This document shows positions 33,639-42,593 of a stretch of 64,000 nt of DNA, piece by piece. The position numbers were made by a program, and so were the translations under genes. Location: NCBI RefSeq assembly GCF_003710105.1, contig NZ_CP033325.1, forward strand, positions 2,046,001-2,110,000, given 5' to 3'. The notes under the pieces are model-generated. The model was not told the origin of the DNA. It ran no database searches and worked only from the letters and a program-made list of their open reading frames with translations. Source of the DNA: Georgenia faecalis. Lineage in GTDB: Bacteria; Actinomycetota; Actinomycetes; Actinomycetales; Actinomycetaceae. Positions within the stretch are counted from its first letter, which is position 1. Each line of letters begins with the position of its first letter.

Positions 33639-34460
33639 TCAGCGCGGAGAGGTGGGCTCGCCGAGCAAGGACTTCATCTTCCCGGCGATCATGTCCGTGG
33701 CCCGGCGCGGGGACAGCCGCGCGAGGAGGTCGAGCCCCCGGGCGTCGTTGCCGAGGGTGGCCCGGTAGGCCCCGCGTTCGACCGCAGCGATGATCATCCG
33801 CGCCGCCTCGGCCGCCGACGTCGTCTTCGTCGTCGAGCTCTTCGCCGACCGCGCCCGGCCGGGGACGGCCGCGCCGGAGTTCGTCGTGATGTTCGTGGCG
33901 ATGGCCCCCGGGAAGACGACCGTCACCGCCACCGGCGTGTCAACCAGCTCGGCGTACAGGCCCTCGGTGAAGAGCTTGACGGCGGCCTTCGACGCCCCGT
34001 AGACGGACTGCCCGGGCACGGGCGCGAGCGCCCCCATGCTGGCGACGTTGAGCAGCGCCGCGCTCGGCCGCTCGAGCAGGTACGGGAGGAACGCCTTGCA
34101 CATGTGCACGGTCCCCCAGAAGTTCACGTTCATGACCTTCTCGATCTGCTCGTACGTGAGATCGTTGACGCGGACGAAGGGCTGGATGATCCCGGCGATG
34201 TTGAGGACGCCGTCGACCTGACCATGGGCGGCGACGACGGCGGCCGGCAGTGCCTCCACGGCGGTCCGGTCGGTGAGGTCGAGCGCATGGGTGGTGAGCC
34301 GCTGGGCGGCGTGGGCGAGGTCGGCCGTCTCGGCGAGGCCGGTCTCGCTGACGTCCACGGCAGCCACCCGGGCGCCGCGCGCCAGCAGGCCGCGCACCAC
34401 CTGGCGTCCGATGCCGTTGCCCCCGCCGGTGACGACGAAGACCTTGCCCGTGATCTCCAC
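33639..34460 (-). CDS. Short-chain dehydrogenase/reductase
   Basis: 273-aa NAD(P)-dependent oxidoreductase of the classical SDR family. The dinucleotide motif is TGGGNGIG, the NIAG-type motif is NIAGI, the catalytic serine lies in NVASMGA and the Tyr-Lys pair in YGASKAAVK. Start GTG 34460 is chosen because GAGAGGAG lies 6 nt upstream. It is downstream of the ketosteroid-dehydrogenase-like gene in the same direction, with two inverted repeats in the gap, so it may be separately regulated. The neighbours suggest oxidation or reduction of a steroid, terpenoid or other cyclic alcohol/ketone; substrate not determined. Confidence 0.88.
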   Translation of the reverse strand: MEITGKVFVVTGGGNGIGRQVVRGLLARGARVAAVDVSETGLAETADLAHAAQRLTTHALDLTDRTAVEALPAAVVAAHGQVDGVLNIAGIIQPFVRVNDLTYEQIEKVMNVNFWGTVHMCKAFLPYLLERPSAALLNVASMGALAPVPGQSVYGASKAAVKLFTEGLYAELVDTPVAVTVVFPGAIATNITTNSGAAVPGRARSAKSSTTKTTSAAEAARMIIAAVERGAYRATLGNDARGLDLLARLSPRRATDMIAGKMKSLLGEPTSPR

Positions 34461-34538
34461 GGTGACTCCTCTCGCTCTGGGCCCCGGCCGTCGGCGGCGG
34501 GGTCCCACAGAGCGGGGCGTCCCGCGTCGAGTGTGCTC

Positions 34539-34570
34539 GGTACGGCCGATTCTGCCCGTGGTGCCGTACC
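34539..34570. promoter_or_regulatory. Inverted repeat upstream of the SDR gene
   Basis: Arms GGTACGGC (34539-34546) and GCCGTACC (34563-34570) are exact complements separated by 16 bp, about 80-110 bp upstream of the SDR start. The layout suits a dimeric TetR-type or similar operator. No regulator gene is adjacent. Confidence 0.4.
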
Positions 34571-34572
34571 TG

Positions 34573-34594
34573 CCCCGGGACCATGGTCCCGGGG
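34573..34594 (-). terminator. Perfect 22-bp palindrome after the flavoprotein gene
   Basis: The sequence from 34573 to 34594 is fully self-complementary: arm CCCCGGGACCA followed by its exact complement, centred on ATG|G. It begins 10 nt downstream of the stop of the KstD-like gene, so a terminator is the simplest reading. Its closeness to the 34539-34570 repeat leaves an operator role open. Confidence 0.5.
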
Positions 34595-34603
34595 CCGGGA
34601 GGC

Positions 34604-36325
34604 CTAACCGACCCGACGATCAGCGGCGCCCCGCAGGGTGCCCTCGCCGGCACCCAGCCGCCCGGCGGCGTGTAACGCGGCGACGTAGGCGAACGTGACG
34701 CCCTGGCCGATGGTCGCCCCCGGGCCCGGGTAGTAGTGGCCGAAGGCGTTGCCGGCGCAGTTGCCCGTGGCGTAGAGCCCGTCGATGGCCGTGCCGTCCG
34801 GGCGGAGCGCGCGGGCGTGCGCGTCGGCCCGCACGCCGCCGCAGGTGCCCAGGTCGCCGGGGACCACCCGGACGGCGTAGTACGGCGCCTTGGTGAGCGG
34901 GCGCAGGTTGGGGTTGGGCGTGTTCGTCGGGTCCCCGTAGTAACGGTCGTAGTGCGACAGGCCGCGGTCGAAGTCGTCGTCGTGCCCCTGGGTGGCGAGG
35001 AGGTTGAACCGGGCGACGCCGTCGCGCACCCCGGGGATTCCGAGCGCGCCGGCCAGCTCCTCGATGCTCGACGCCTTGTGCGCCAGCCCGGCCTCGTACC
35101 AGGCCTTGGGCAGCGCCTGGCCCGGCATGAGGCCACCCCCGAAGACGTAGCTGTTGCGGTACTTCTGGTCGAAGATCAGCCACGCCGGAAGGTGCGGGGC
35201 CTCGCCGTCGTCGTGGCCGAGCATGATGCGCCCGGCGGTCATGTAGTCGCACGACTCGTTGAAGAACCGGTGACCGGTGCCGTCGACGATGAGGGAGCCG
35301 GGCAGGGACCGCTCGGCGAGGAGCACGCTCGGCTCCCCGCCCGGGGCGGCGGGCGGGACCGCCGGGAACCACCACGACTGGCCCATCAATGTGAGGTCGG
35401 CGCCGGCGTCCTGCGCCAGGCGGAGAACCTCACCGGTGTTGGCCGGGTTGCCGAAGCTCCACCCTGCCTCGAGCGCCGTCGACTGGTGCTCACGGCGCAT
35501 GGCGAGGTTGTGGTCGAAGCCGCCGGCGGCGAGGACGACGCCGCAGCGCGCCTCCACGCGCACGGTCCGGCCCTCCCGTTCGACGACGACGCCGACCACC
35601 CGGTCGCCGTCGAGGACGATCTCGCGCAGCGGGCTGGAGGTCCACAGCGGGACGCCGGCCCGGCGCGCCCCGGCGACGAGGCCGGCCGCGAGCGCCGCAC
35701 CACCGGCGACGTAGTTGCGCTTGATGACCTTGCCGCCGATGCCCTGCGCGACGCGGCCCGCCACCTTGGGCAGGGCCCGCTGGGGCATCCGGGTCATGAG
35801 GTTCATCCACTTGTAGTCCATCGAGGTGATGGGCATCGGGACGGGCGCCTCGAGGCTGCCCTTGCGCACGAGGCCGGCGTCCTCGCCGAGGGAGGCGAGG
35901 TCGAAGGGCGCGGGCTCGATGGACCGGCCGATGGCGGAGCCACCCCTGGTCTCGGAGAAGTAGTCGGCGTACTCGCGCATGTGGGAGAAGCGCAGCGGCG
36001 TGCATCGGCGGAGCAGCTCGACGGCGTCGGCGTCGTGGTCGAGGAAGGCGACGCGTCGCTCGCGGGGCGCGGTCTCACCGACGACCTCGTCGAGGTAGGT
36101 CTCAGCGCGCTGGCGGCTGTCGGCGATGCCTTTCTCCCGCAGGACGTGGTTGCCGGGCATCCACATCCCGCCGCCGGAGAGGGCGGTCGACCCGCCGAGG
36201 TACTCACTCTTCTCGACGACGAGGGCGGTCAGGCCCTCCTCGGCGGCGGCGAGGGCGGCGACGATGCCGGTCCCTCCCCCGACGACGACGACGTCGTAGG
36301 TCTCATCCCAGGTCACGTTCTGCAC
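34604..36325 (-). CDS. FAD-dependent 3-ketosteroid dehydrogenase-like flavoprotein
   Basis: 573-aa flavoprotein of the fumarate-reductase/3-ketosteroid-delta1-dehydrogenase family. The N-terminal FAD motif is VVVVGGGTGIVAALAAAEEG, with EKSEYLGGSTALSGGGMWMP after it. The C-terminal substrate/FAD region is GLYATGNCAGNAFGHYYPGPGATIGQG. It desaturates or reduces alpha,beta-unsaturated cyclic ketones in this family; a steroid substrate is plausible but unproven. ATG 36325 is used. It lies between an MFS transporter gene (94 bp upstream) and an SDR gene, and the trio may form a small uptake and ring-oxidation pathway. No other steroid-degradation gene is seen nearby. Confidence 0.85.
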   Translation of the reverse strand: MQNVTWDETYDVVVVGGGTGIVAALAAAEEGLTALVVEKSEYLGGSTALSGGGMWMPGNHVLREKGIADSRQRAETYLDEVVGETAPRERRVAFLDHDADAVELLRRCTPLRFSHMREYADYFSETRGGSAIGRSIEPAPFDLASLGEDAGLVRKGSLEAPVPMPITSMDYKWMNLMTRMPQRALPKVAGRVAQGIGGKVIKRNYVAGGAALAAGLVAGARRAGVPLWTSSPLREIVLDGDRVVGVVVEREGRTVRVEARCGVVLAAGGFDHNLAMRREHQSTALEAGWSFGNPANTGEVLRLAQDAGADLTLMGQSWWFPAVPPAAPGGEPSVLLAERSLPGSLIVDGTGHRFFNESCDYMTAGRIMLGHDDGEAPHLPAWLIFDQKYRNSYVFGGGLMPGQALPKAWYEAGLAHKASSIEELAGALGIPGVRDGVARFNLLATQGHDDDFDRGLSHYDRYYGDPTNTPNPNLRPLTKAPYYAVRVVPGDLGTCGGVRADAHARALRPDGTAIDGLYATGNCAGNAFGHYYPGPGATIGQGVTFAYVAALHAAGRLGAGEGTLRGAADRRVG

Positions 36326-36418
36326 AGGAACTCCTTTGTCCGGTCAGGTACCCACCACGCTGGCAGCCGGACCGGGTGGTCGCTACGACCGAAGGTCCTA
36401 GGTCGACAGAACGGCGTG

Positions 36419-37828
36419 TCAGACCTCCTCACTGCCCCCGTCTCGCTCCGACGGCTCCCGGGGCTCCGGCGTCGGTGCCAGGCCTGGCCGACGCCGCCGT
36501 CGCCGCGGGGCCTCGGCGCGCAGCCGCGCAACGACCTCGCGCACCGGCGGGACGACGACGCCCTCGGTCGCCATCCGCCGTCGCGTGGCGCGGCGCGACC
36601 ACACGAGCCCGACGAGGCCGACCGCCCACACCAGCCCCTGGCTGGCGAAGGCGAGGCGGAAGTCCGCGAGGTCGTACGCGCCGTCCGGCCGGACGAGGTC
36701 GAGGACGAGCCCGACGAGGTAGATCGCCGCGAGCGAGGAGACGAACCCGCCGACGTTGACCAGGCCGGTCGCGGTGCCGAGCCGCGCCGAGGGCACAAAA
36801 CTGCGGGCGAAGTCGAAGCCGACGTTCGCCGCCGTCGCGGAGAGCGAGAGGACGACGACGAGGAGGACGAGCTGCGCCATCGGCCGCGGCGTGGCCGGGA
36901 CGAGCACCGACGCGTAGACGGCGATGGTGAGCGCGACGGTCCCGACCACCAGCGACGACCGGCGCAGCGGGTGGCGCCCCTGGAGGGTGCCGATGACCGG
37001 CCCGCCGACGATCCCGGTGAGCGCGGCGACGGTGAGCAGCGCGCTCGCGGCCTGCGCGCTCATCCCCTGGCCCGCGGTGAGGAAGGGGACGCCCCACAGG
37101 AGCATGAACGTGTTCGTGGGGAACAGGGAGACGAAGTGGGTGAAGAACCCGAGCCACGTCCCGGGCAGGGCGAGCACCCGCCGCAACGGCTCGGGGCCCG
37201 GGCGGACGGTGGGCACCGCCGTCGTCCGGTCCACGCCCTGCGGGGTCGGGGCGTCCCGCACGACGGCGAGGACGAGGATCGTCGTGAAGACGCCGAGCCC
37301 GGCGAGGGAGAGGAACGCCGGGGCCCATCCCTCGGCGTGGAGCAGGGCCATGAACGGGACGGCCGAGATGATCTGCCCGGTCTGGCCGACGATCCCCGTC
37401 ATCTGGGTGAGCACCGGAATGCGGCGCACGGGGAACCAGCTGGGGATGAGCCGCAGGACCGAGACGAACGCCGTCGCGTCACCGATACCGACGAGCACGC
37501 GGGCGAGCAGCGCGAGGGGAAGGGTGTCGGCGAGGGCGAGGGTGAGCTGGCCGGCGGCGAGGATGACGGTCCCGACGGCGATGAGGGCGCGGGAGCCGAC
37601 CCGGTCGAGGATGATCCCCACCGGCACCTGGGCGGCGGCGTACACGGCGAGCTGGACGACGACGAACATCGACAGCCCGGCCGCGGAGATGTCGAACCGC
37701 TCGGCCGCCTCGAGGCCGACGACGCCGAGGGAGGTGCGGCCGGTGACGGCGACGACGTAGGCCACCAGGCCCGCGCCCCACACCGCCAGGGCGGTCCGCG
37801 CCGGGGCGGGAGCCTGGAACGAGATCAC
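36419..37828 (-). CDS. MFS transporter
   Basis: 469-aa major facilitator with 12 predicted helices, starting VISFQAPAPARTALAVWGAG. The loop 2-3 signature appears as GIILDRVGSRALIAVGT, and two six-helix halves are joined by a hydrophilic loop around residues 190-215. A charged, Arg-rich cytosolic C-terminus ends the protein. Start GTG 37828 is chosen over longer arginine-rich extensions upstream. It heads a run with the KstD-like flavoprotein and SDR and may import their substrate. Fold certain, substrate unknown. Confidence 0.86.
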   Translation of the reverse strand: MISFQAPAPARTALAVWGAGLVAYVVAVTGRTSLGVVGLEAAERFDISAAGLSMFVVVQLAVYAAAQVPVGIILDRVGSRALIAVGTVILAAGQLTLALADTLPLALLARVLVGIGDATAFVSVLRLIPSWFPVRRIPVLTQMTGIVGQTGQIISAVPFMALLHAEGWAPAFLSLAGLGVFTTILVLAVVRDAPTPQGVDRTTAVPTVRPGPEPLRRVLALPGTWLGFFTHFVSLFPTNTFMLLWGVPFLTAGQGMSAQAASALLTVAALTGIVGGPVIGTLQGRHPLRRSSLVVGTVALTIAVYASVLVPATPRPMAQLVLLVVVLSLSATAANVGFDFARSFVPSARLGTATGLVNVGGFVSSLAAIYLVGLVLDLVRPDGAYDLADFRLAFASQGLVWAVGLVGLVWSRRATRRRMATEGVVVPPVREVVARLRAEAPRRRRRRPGLAPTPEPREPSERDGGSEEV

Positions 37829-38020
37829 GGGGACATTCTCTCGTCCGCCCGGGCCTGGTCCGCCGGACCGCCCCGTGCTGGTGACCGGCGTCCCGTGGCT
37901 CGTCCGGCCCCGCGCGGTTCGTCCGGCCCCGCGCGGTCCATCCGGCCCCATGGACGCTGTCCCGTCCCGGCCGGCGGTCCCGTCCCGCGCACGCCGCCCG
38001 GCCGGGCATAGTGGGCACCG

Positions 38021-39205
38021 ATGCGCCACATCGACGACGACGAACGCCGCAGCCGACTCGCACTGCGCCACGGCCTGCACCCGGACCACCGCCTGCCCGA
38101 CGCGGTCGCGGTCACGCGCGCGATGACGGTCCTGCACGCCACCGAGCCGGCCACCGTCCACCTCGCCGTCCACGCACGCACCACGTCGGGGACGCCAGAG
38201 GACGTGGACCGTGCACTGTACGAGGACCGCAGCGTGGTCAAGCAGCTGGCGATGCGCCGCACGCTGTTCGTCTTCCCGCGCGACCTGCTTCCCGCGGCGC
38301 TCGGCAGCGCCTCCGCGCGGGTGGCCGCCGAGCAGCGCCGCCTCATCACCCGGGACGCCGAGAAGCACGGTGTGGCCGACGACGGCGCCGCGTGGCTCGC
38401 CGCGGCGACGCACGCCGTCGTCGTCCGCCTGGCCGGATCAGAGCCGCTCTCGGCACGGCAGCTGCGGGAGCAGCTCCCCGAGCTCGCCGGGACGGTCACC
38501 GCGAACCTCGACAAGAAGTACGGCGGGACGTTCCAGATGGCGCCGCGCGTGCTCACGCTCCTCGGCGCCGAGGGGCGCATCGTGCGCGGACCCAACGCCG
38601 GCCACTGGCGCATCGGCCGGCCCACGTGGACGCTCATGGAGTCGTGGCTCGGCGAGCCGCCCGAGCCGCTGACCGAGGCGGAGGGCTACGCCGAGCTCGT
38701 CCGCCGCTGGCTGCGCACCTTCGGCCCCGGCACGGTCGACGACGTCCAGTGGTGGCTCGGCTCGACCAAGGCCAGCGTGCGAGCGGCGCTCGCCGCCGTC
38801 GACGCCGTCGAGGTGAGCCTGGACGGCGGGCAGACCGGCTGGGTGCTGCCTGACGACGTGGATCCGGTCCTCCGGCCGGAGCCGTGGGCGGCGCTGCTGC
38901 CGACGCTCGACCCGACGACGATGGGCTGGAAGGGCCGTAGCTTCTACCTCGACCCCGCCGACGTGCCCTATCTCTTCGACAGCAACGGCAACGCCGGGAA
39001 CACCGCGTGGTGGGACGGGCGGATCGTCGGCGCCTGGGCGCAGGACGATGACGCTCGGGTTCGCGTCATCCTCCGGGCCGACGTCGGCGCCACCGCCCGC
39101 GCCGCCCTGGACGCCGAGGCGGCGCGGCTCACGGCGTGGCTCGACGGGGTGCGGATCAGCAACGTGTACGCGTCGGCGCTCATGAAGCAGGCACCGCTGC
39201 CCTGA
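38021..39205 (+). CDS. Winged-helix DNA-binding domain protein (HTH_42 / YcaQ-AlkX family)
   Basis: 394-aa member of the winged-helix family that includes the DNA glycosylases AlkX/YcaQ (interstrand-crosslink and alkylation repair). Visible family marks are a tandem winged-helix N-terminus, ALYEDRSVVKQLAMRRTLFVFP, the central TFGPGTVDDVQWWLG, and a C-terminal GNAGNTAWWDGRIVGAW. The divergent MFS start is 192 bp away. The catalytic motif of YcaQ (QxQ) is not evident, so the protein may be a DNA-binding relative and not a glycosylase. Expressed alone. Confidence 0.8.
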   Translation: MRHIDDDERRSRLALRHGLHPDHRLPDAVAVTRAMTVLHATEPATVHLAVHARTTSGTPEDVDRALYEDRSVVKQLAMRRTLFVFPRDLLPAALGSASARVAAEQRRLITRDAEKHGVADDGAAWLAAATHAVVVRLAGSEPLSARQLREQLPELAGTVTANLDKKYGGTFQMAPRVLTLLGAEGRIVRGPNAGHWRIGRPTWTLMESWLGEPPEPLTEAEGYAELVRRWLRTFGPGTVDDVQWWLGSTKASVRAALAAVDAVEVSLDGGQTGWVLPDDVDPVLRPEPWAALLPTLDPTTMGWKGRSFYLDPADVPYLFDSNGNAGNTAWWDGRIVGAWAQDDDARVRVILRADVGATARAALDAEAARLTAWLDGVRISNVYASALMKQAPLP

Positions 39206-39276
39206 GCGTAGGTCGCGCCAAGGGCTGGGCTCCCGAGGGCAGGCTCCCCGGGGGCCCGCAGGCCTAGTGTGGCGTA

Positions 39277-39813
39277 ATGATCAGACCCGCCCCGTCCGAT
39301 GTGTCCGAGGACGTGGCACGCCAGTACGTCGTCGGACGCGCAATCTTCATGGCCGCGGCCTACACGGTGCTGGCCCTCGTCCTGCTCATGTTCGCGTCGG
39401 GGCTCCTCGCCGGCGGCCAGTTCGGGCCGCTCAGCGACACCAAGTGGGACGTGATCGTCCCCTGGCCGGCGGTGCCGGTCCCCGCCGCCCTGATGGTCGT
39501 GGTGTGCCTGCTCGCCCCGGTCGGTGCGCTCGTCCTCGCACCGAAGGCACGCTGGGAGGACGCCCCCGACTTCCTCCTGCTGCTGGCCATGACCGTCGTC
39601 CTCTTCGTCGTCATGCCCATCGGCTTCTCGCGGATGTATCCCGAGGCCGGCGGCCCGGCCTTCGACGAGGCGCACCCGGAGCTCGGGCTCGCACGGCACT
39701 GGATGGGGGCGCTTCCCCAGGTCGTCACGCTCGCGGTGCTCGGGGTCCGGTTCGCGAGGCTCGCGCCGGTCTACAACGCCGCACGACGCCGCGCGCTCGA
39801 GAACCGGCGCTGA
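39277..39813 (+). CDS. Four-helix membrane protein of unknown function
   Basis: 178-aa protein not recognised as a named family. It has a short hydrophilic N-terminus (MIRPAPSDVSEDVARQ) and four clear hydrophobic segments at about 23-45, 65-88, 100-122 and 145-163. It ends in a basic tail NAARRRALENRR, which places the C-terminus in the cytosol. Coding bias matches its neighbours. It lies 71 bp after the winged-helix gene and is convergent with a dienelactone hydrolase-like gene. No function can be proposed. Confidence 0.72.
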   Translation: MIRPAPSDVSEDVARQYVVGRAIFMAAAYTVLALVLLMFASGLLAGGQFGPLSDTKWDVIVPWPAVPVPAALMVVVCLLAPVGALVLAPKARWEDAPDFLLLLAMTVVLFVVMPIGFSRMYPEAGGPAFDEAHPELGLARHWMGALPQVVTLAVLGVRFARLAPVYNAARRRALENRR

Positions 39814-39941
39814 CCAGGGCGGCGAAGGAGCCGAGATCGGCGCCCCCAGCTCCGGCACTCCCGGTGCTCACCACCGACCCGGCCACACGGGGAGGTGCAA
39901 GGACGGACACTCCTCGGCGGGTGTCATCGACCCGCCGGACG

Positions 39942-40640
39942 CTAGACCGGCAGGCGACGGGCGAGGAACTCCGTGGTGATCCGCCATGCGTCCGCGCGCG
40001 CGGCCTCGTGGACGAACATCGGGTTCGGGTTGTCGAAGGCGTGCCCGGCGCCGTCGTACAGGTGGAACTCCACCTCCGGCCCGTCCACCGCGGCCCGGAT
40101 CTCCTCGACCTTCTCCATCGGGATGTAGGCGTCCGCCGTGCCGAAGTGGTGCAGGCTTGGCGCGCTCACCCGGTCGGCCAGGGGCAGCAGCTGCGGCAGG
40201 GACGAGCCGTAGTAGGAGACGAGGGCGTCGACGTCGGCGACGGCGGCGACGTTGAAGGCCACTCCCCCGCCGAAGCAGAACCCGACGACGCCCACGCCGC
40301 CGTCGACCTCAGGCCGGGCCCGGAGCGTGTCGAGGGCGGCGACCGCGTCGGCCACCGTCTCGTCCCAGTCGAGCTGCGCCTGCAGCGCCATCCCCTGCTC
40401 AAGAAAGTCCGGACGTGACTCGTCCACCATGGTGCCCGTGCGCCAGTACAGCTCCGGCGCGAGGACGACGTAGCCCAGGTCGGCGAGGTCCTGAGCGCGG
40501 TCCCGGATGTAGGCGCTGACGCCGAAGATCTCCTGGAGGAGCAGCAGCCCGGGACCGGTGCCGCCGGGCGGCAGCCACACGTGCGCCGGCATCTCGCCGT
40601 CGGGGCGGTGGACGGTGGTCGTCGCTTCACTCGCGGACAT
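39942..40640 (-). CDS. Dienelactone hydrolase family protein
   Basis: 232-aa alpha/beta hydrolase of the DLH family. The nucleophile elbow is GFCFGGG with Cys as the nucleophile, as in classical dienelactone hydrolases. The acid is probably the Asp in FGTADAYIP and the base the His in GAGHAFDNP. LLLQEIFGVSAYIRD is the conserved N-terminal motif. ATG 40640 fits family length; the longer frame upstream runs into a hexanucleotide repeat. It is likely to hydrolyse enol-lactones or small esters. Monocistronic; its promoter must lie near the (GGCACC) repeat at 40705-40764. Confidence 0.87.
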   Translation of the reverse strand: MSASEATTTVHRPDGEMPAHVWLPPGGTGPGLLLLQEIFGVSAYIRDRAQDLADLGYVVLAPELYWRTGTMVDESRPDFLEQGMALQAQLDWDETVADAVAALDTLRARPEVDGGVGVVGFCFGGGVAFNVAAVADVDALVSYYGSSLPQLLPLADRVSAPSLHHFGTADAYIPMEKVEEIRAAVDGPEVEFHLYDGAGHAFDNPNPMFVHEAARADAWRITTEFLARRLPV

Positions 40641-40704
40641 GCAGGCCGCTCCCGTTGTCGTCACAGTCGGGCAGGGGCCCGCGCAGGCCGTCACCATATC
40701 GAGC

Positions 40705-40764
40705 GGCACCAGCACCAGCACCGGCACCGGCACCGGCACCGGCACCGGCACCGGCACCGGCACC
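40705..40764. repeat. Hexanucleotide microsatellite (GGCACC)
   Basis: Ten consecutive 6-bp units: GGCACC, two AGCACC, then seven GGCACC. They occupy exactly 60 bp, 65-124 bp upstream of the dienelactone hydrolase start. The tract lies in the promoter/leader region of that gene and could change length by slipped-strand pairing. If the gene were translated from further upstream the tract would encode a Val-Pro repeat, which is not likely. Confidence 0.9.
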
Positions 40765-40846
40765 ATCGCGTCGGTGCATCGCGCGGAGTCCCGCCGCCCG
40801 CGAGCGCCAGCGCGGCGGACCTTCATCGACCCACCGACCACGCACT

Positions 40847-42334
40847 TCACTGCAGCATCGGCTCGTTGCGGGTGTGGAGCGGGGTGGTGCCGAAGGTGTG
40901 GCCGTTGGGCCGGACGAACCGCCACTGGTCGGGGTAGCGCTCGATGCTCAGCTCGCGCTGATGGACGAACCCGTGGTGGTAGCGGCACAGCAGGATGCCG
41001 TTGGCCGTGTCGGTCTTCCCGTGCTGCGCGTACCACCACAGCGAGTGGTGGATCTCGCCCTGCCCCGGCGGCGCGGTGCAGCCGGGGAATCGGCACTGCC
41101 CGTCCCGGGCGATGATCCCGCGGGTCTGACCGGTGGTGAACAACCGCTCCTCCCGGCCGACGTCGAGGATCTCCGAGTCCGCACCGAACACCACGCGGTG
41201 CAGCGCGGAGTTGCACGCCAGCTGCGCGAAGAGCCCGAATGGCATCGGCGTGCCGTCCTCGAGGGTGGCGGGCTCGGTGCCGCCGAGCTGTGCGTGATCC
41301 AGCGCCGTCTCGATCGTCCCCAGCAACTCACCCCACATCCCGCCCCCGGCCTCGAGGTCCGCGGCACCCGTGCCGGCACCTGCGCTGCGAGCCCCGCCGG
41401 CGGCGGCGGCCGCTCCGGGGCCGGCATCGGCGGCGCGGACGTCGGCAGCCGGTCCCGCATCCGTACTGCCGAACGCGCCCGGTGCCGCCGGGGGTCGGCA
41501 CGGCGCACCGGGGCGCTGGGCGCGGACGATCGCCGTGAGCGTCCCGATCGTGGCGGTGATCGCGATGTGGGGCCGGATCCGCGCGCCGGGCTGGAGCTTT
41601 CCCGAGTCGAGCATCGTCCCCGCCAGCTCGACGAGGGCCGCCGCGCGGCGCTGGTTCGGGGTCCGCAGGTCATCCTTGCCGCGGCGCCCGGCCCTCGCCT
41701 GCAGGGCCGCGAGCACCAGCGCGCCGTTCACCTCGGAGAGCCAGACCTTGCCGTGGTAGCCATCCAGCGTCTTGGCCAGGGAGAGCTCCTCGCGCTCGGA
41801 CTCGTCCTTCCACCGCCGGTCCCCGGCCGCCGGATCCGCACGCAACGCCCAGTTCTTCATCACCGTGTGGAACCGTCCCGCGTCCAGCACCCGCGCCTGG
41901 CGAATGAGGAAGCCCTCACCGACGTCCGGATCCGCGAGCACCCGGATGCACTCCGGCGACGCCGTCCCCAGCCGCACGATCGACGCCACATGGTCCGGGC
42001 CGATCTCCCCGGCGGCCAGCGCCTTCGCCGTCCCGGGCAGGTGGTCCCGCAGCGCCCGCGCCTCACGCGTCATCCGCGACGCCTCCCGGTCGAAGCGGCC
42101 CGTGTGTTCCCGGATCCACGCCGGAAACGATCGCGCCCCACCGGCGGCCCACGTCCCGTCCGCGTCGATCGCCGCCACCAGCCGTGCGCGCGCGGCGCAC
42201 AGCCGCCCCTCCACCGCCTCCAGTCGCGTGAGGCCTTCCGCCAGCGCCTCACCCGACAGGTCCGCCAGATCGACCTGCGCCAAGGTGGCCGCGGCGCGCT
42301 CCAGGTCACTCAACGGCTCCAGCACCGCGGCCAC
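40847..42334 (-). CDS. HNH endonuclease-signature protein with DUF222
   Basis: 495-aa member of a multicopy actinobacterial family. It has an N-terminal helical DUF222 region (about 1-220), a low-complexity Ala/Gly/Pro insert (about 265-320) and a C-terminal HNH domain. The HNH domain is CRFPGCTAPPGQGEIHH, HGKTDTANGILLCRYHH, with paired cysteines and histidines for zinc. These proteins are often repeated across a genome and may be homing-type or mobile-element-linked nucleases, but their role is not established. GTG 42334 is preferred because GAGGAGG lies 6-8 nt upstream; GTG 42343 is the alternative. Confidence 0.85.
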   Translation of the reverse strand: MAAVLEPLSDLERAAATLAQVDLADLSGEALAEGLTRLEAVEGRLCAARARLVAAIDADGTWAAGGARSFPAWIREHTGRFDREASRMTREARALRDHLPGTAKALAAGEIGPDHVASIVRLGTASPECIRVLADPDVGEGFLIRQARVLDAGRFHTVMKNWALRADPAAGDRRWKDESEREELSLAKTLDGYHGKVWLSEVNGALVLAALQARAGRRGKDDLRTPNQRRAAALVELAGTMLDSGKLQPGARIRPHIAITATIGTLTAIVRAQRPGAPCRPPAAPGAFGSTDAGPAADVRAADAGPGAAAAAGGARSAGAGTGAADLEAGGGMWGELLGTIETALDHAQLGGTEPATLEDGTPMPFGLFAQLACNSALHRVVFGADSEILDVGREERLFTTGQTRGIIARDGQCRFPGCTAPPGQGEIHHSLWWYAQHGKTDTANGILLCRYHHGFVHQRELSIERYPDQWRFVRPNGHTFGTTPLHTRNEPMLQ

Positions 42335-42593
42335 CCGGACCACCTCCTCGAACGCTTGTTCGACTACTAGGAGCAGTCAACCACCCACCACCGACATCCC
42401 GCCGGGCCTCCTCCCGGGGTGTGGATAGACCCACGCGTCCGCAAAAGCAGGGACGCTCGGACGCGCCGTCGACGTCCACAGTCACCAGCGCATCAGTCAT
42501 CCGCACGGCTCTCCCTGCCGGGATCGCCGGCGCGCGAACGGCGCCGCCGGGCCCATCCCCGGGGTGTGGATGGCCGCTGCTACCGTCCCCGGC

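Noticed and set aside
34736-38011. 1091-aa plus-strand frame
   Set aside because: Antisense shadow of the KstD-like and MFS genes.
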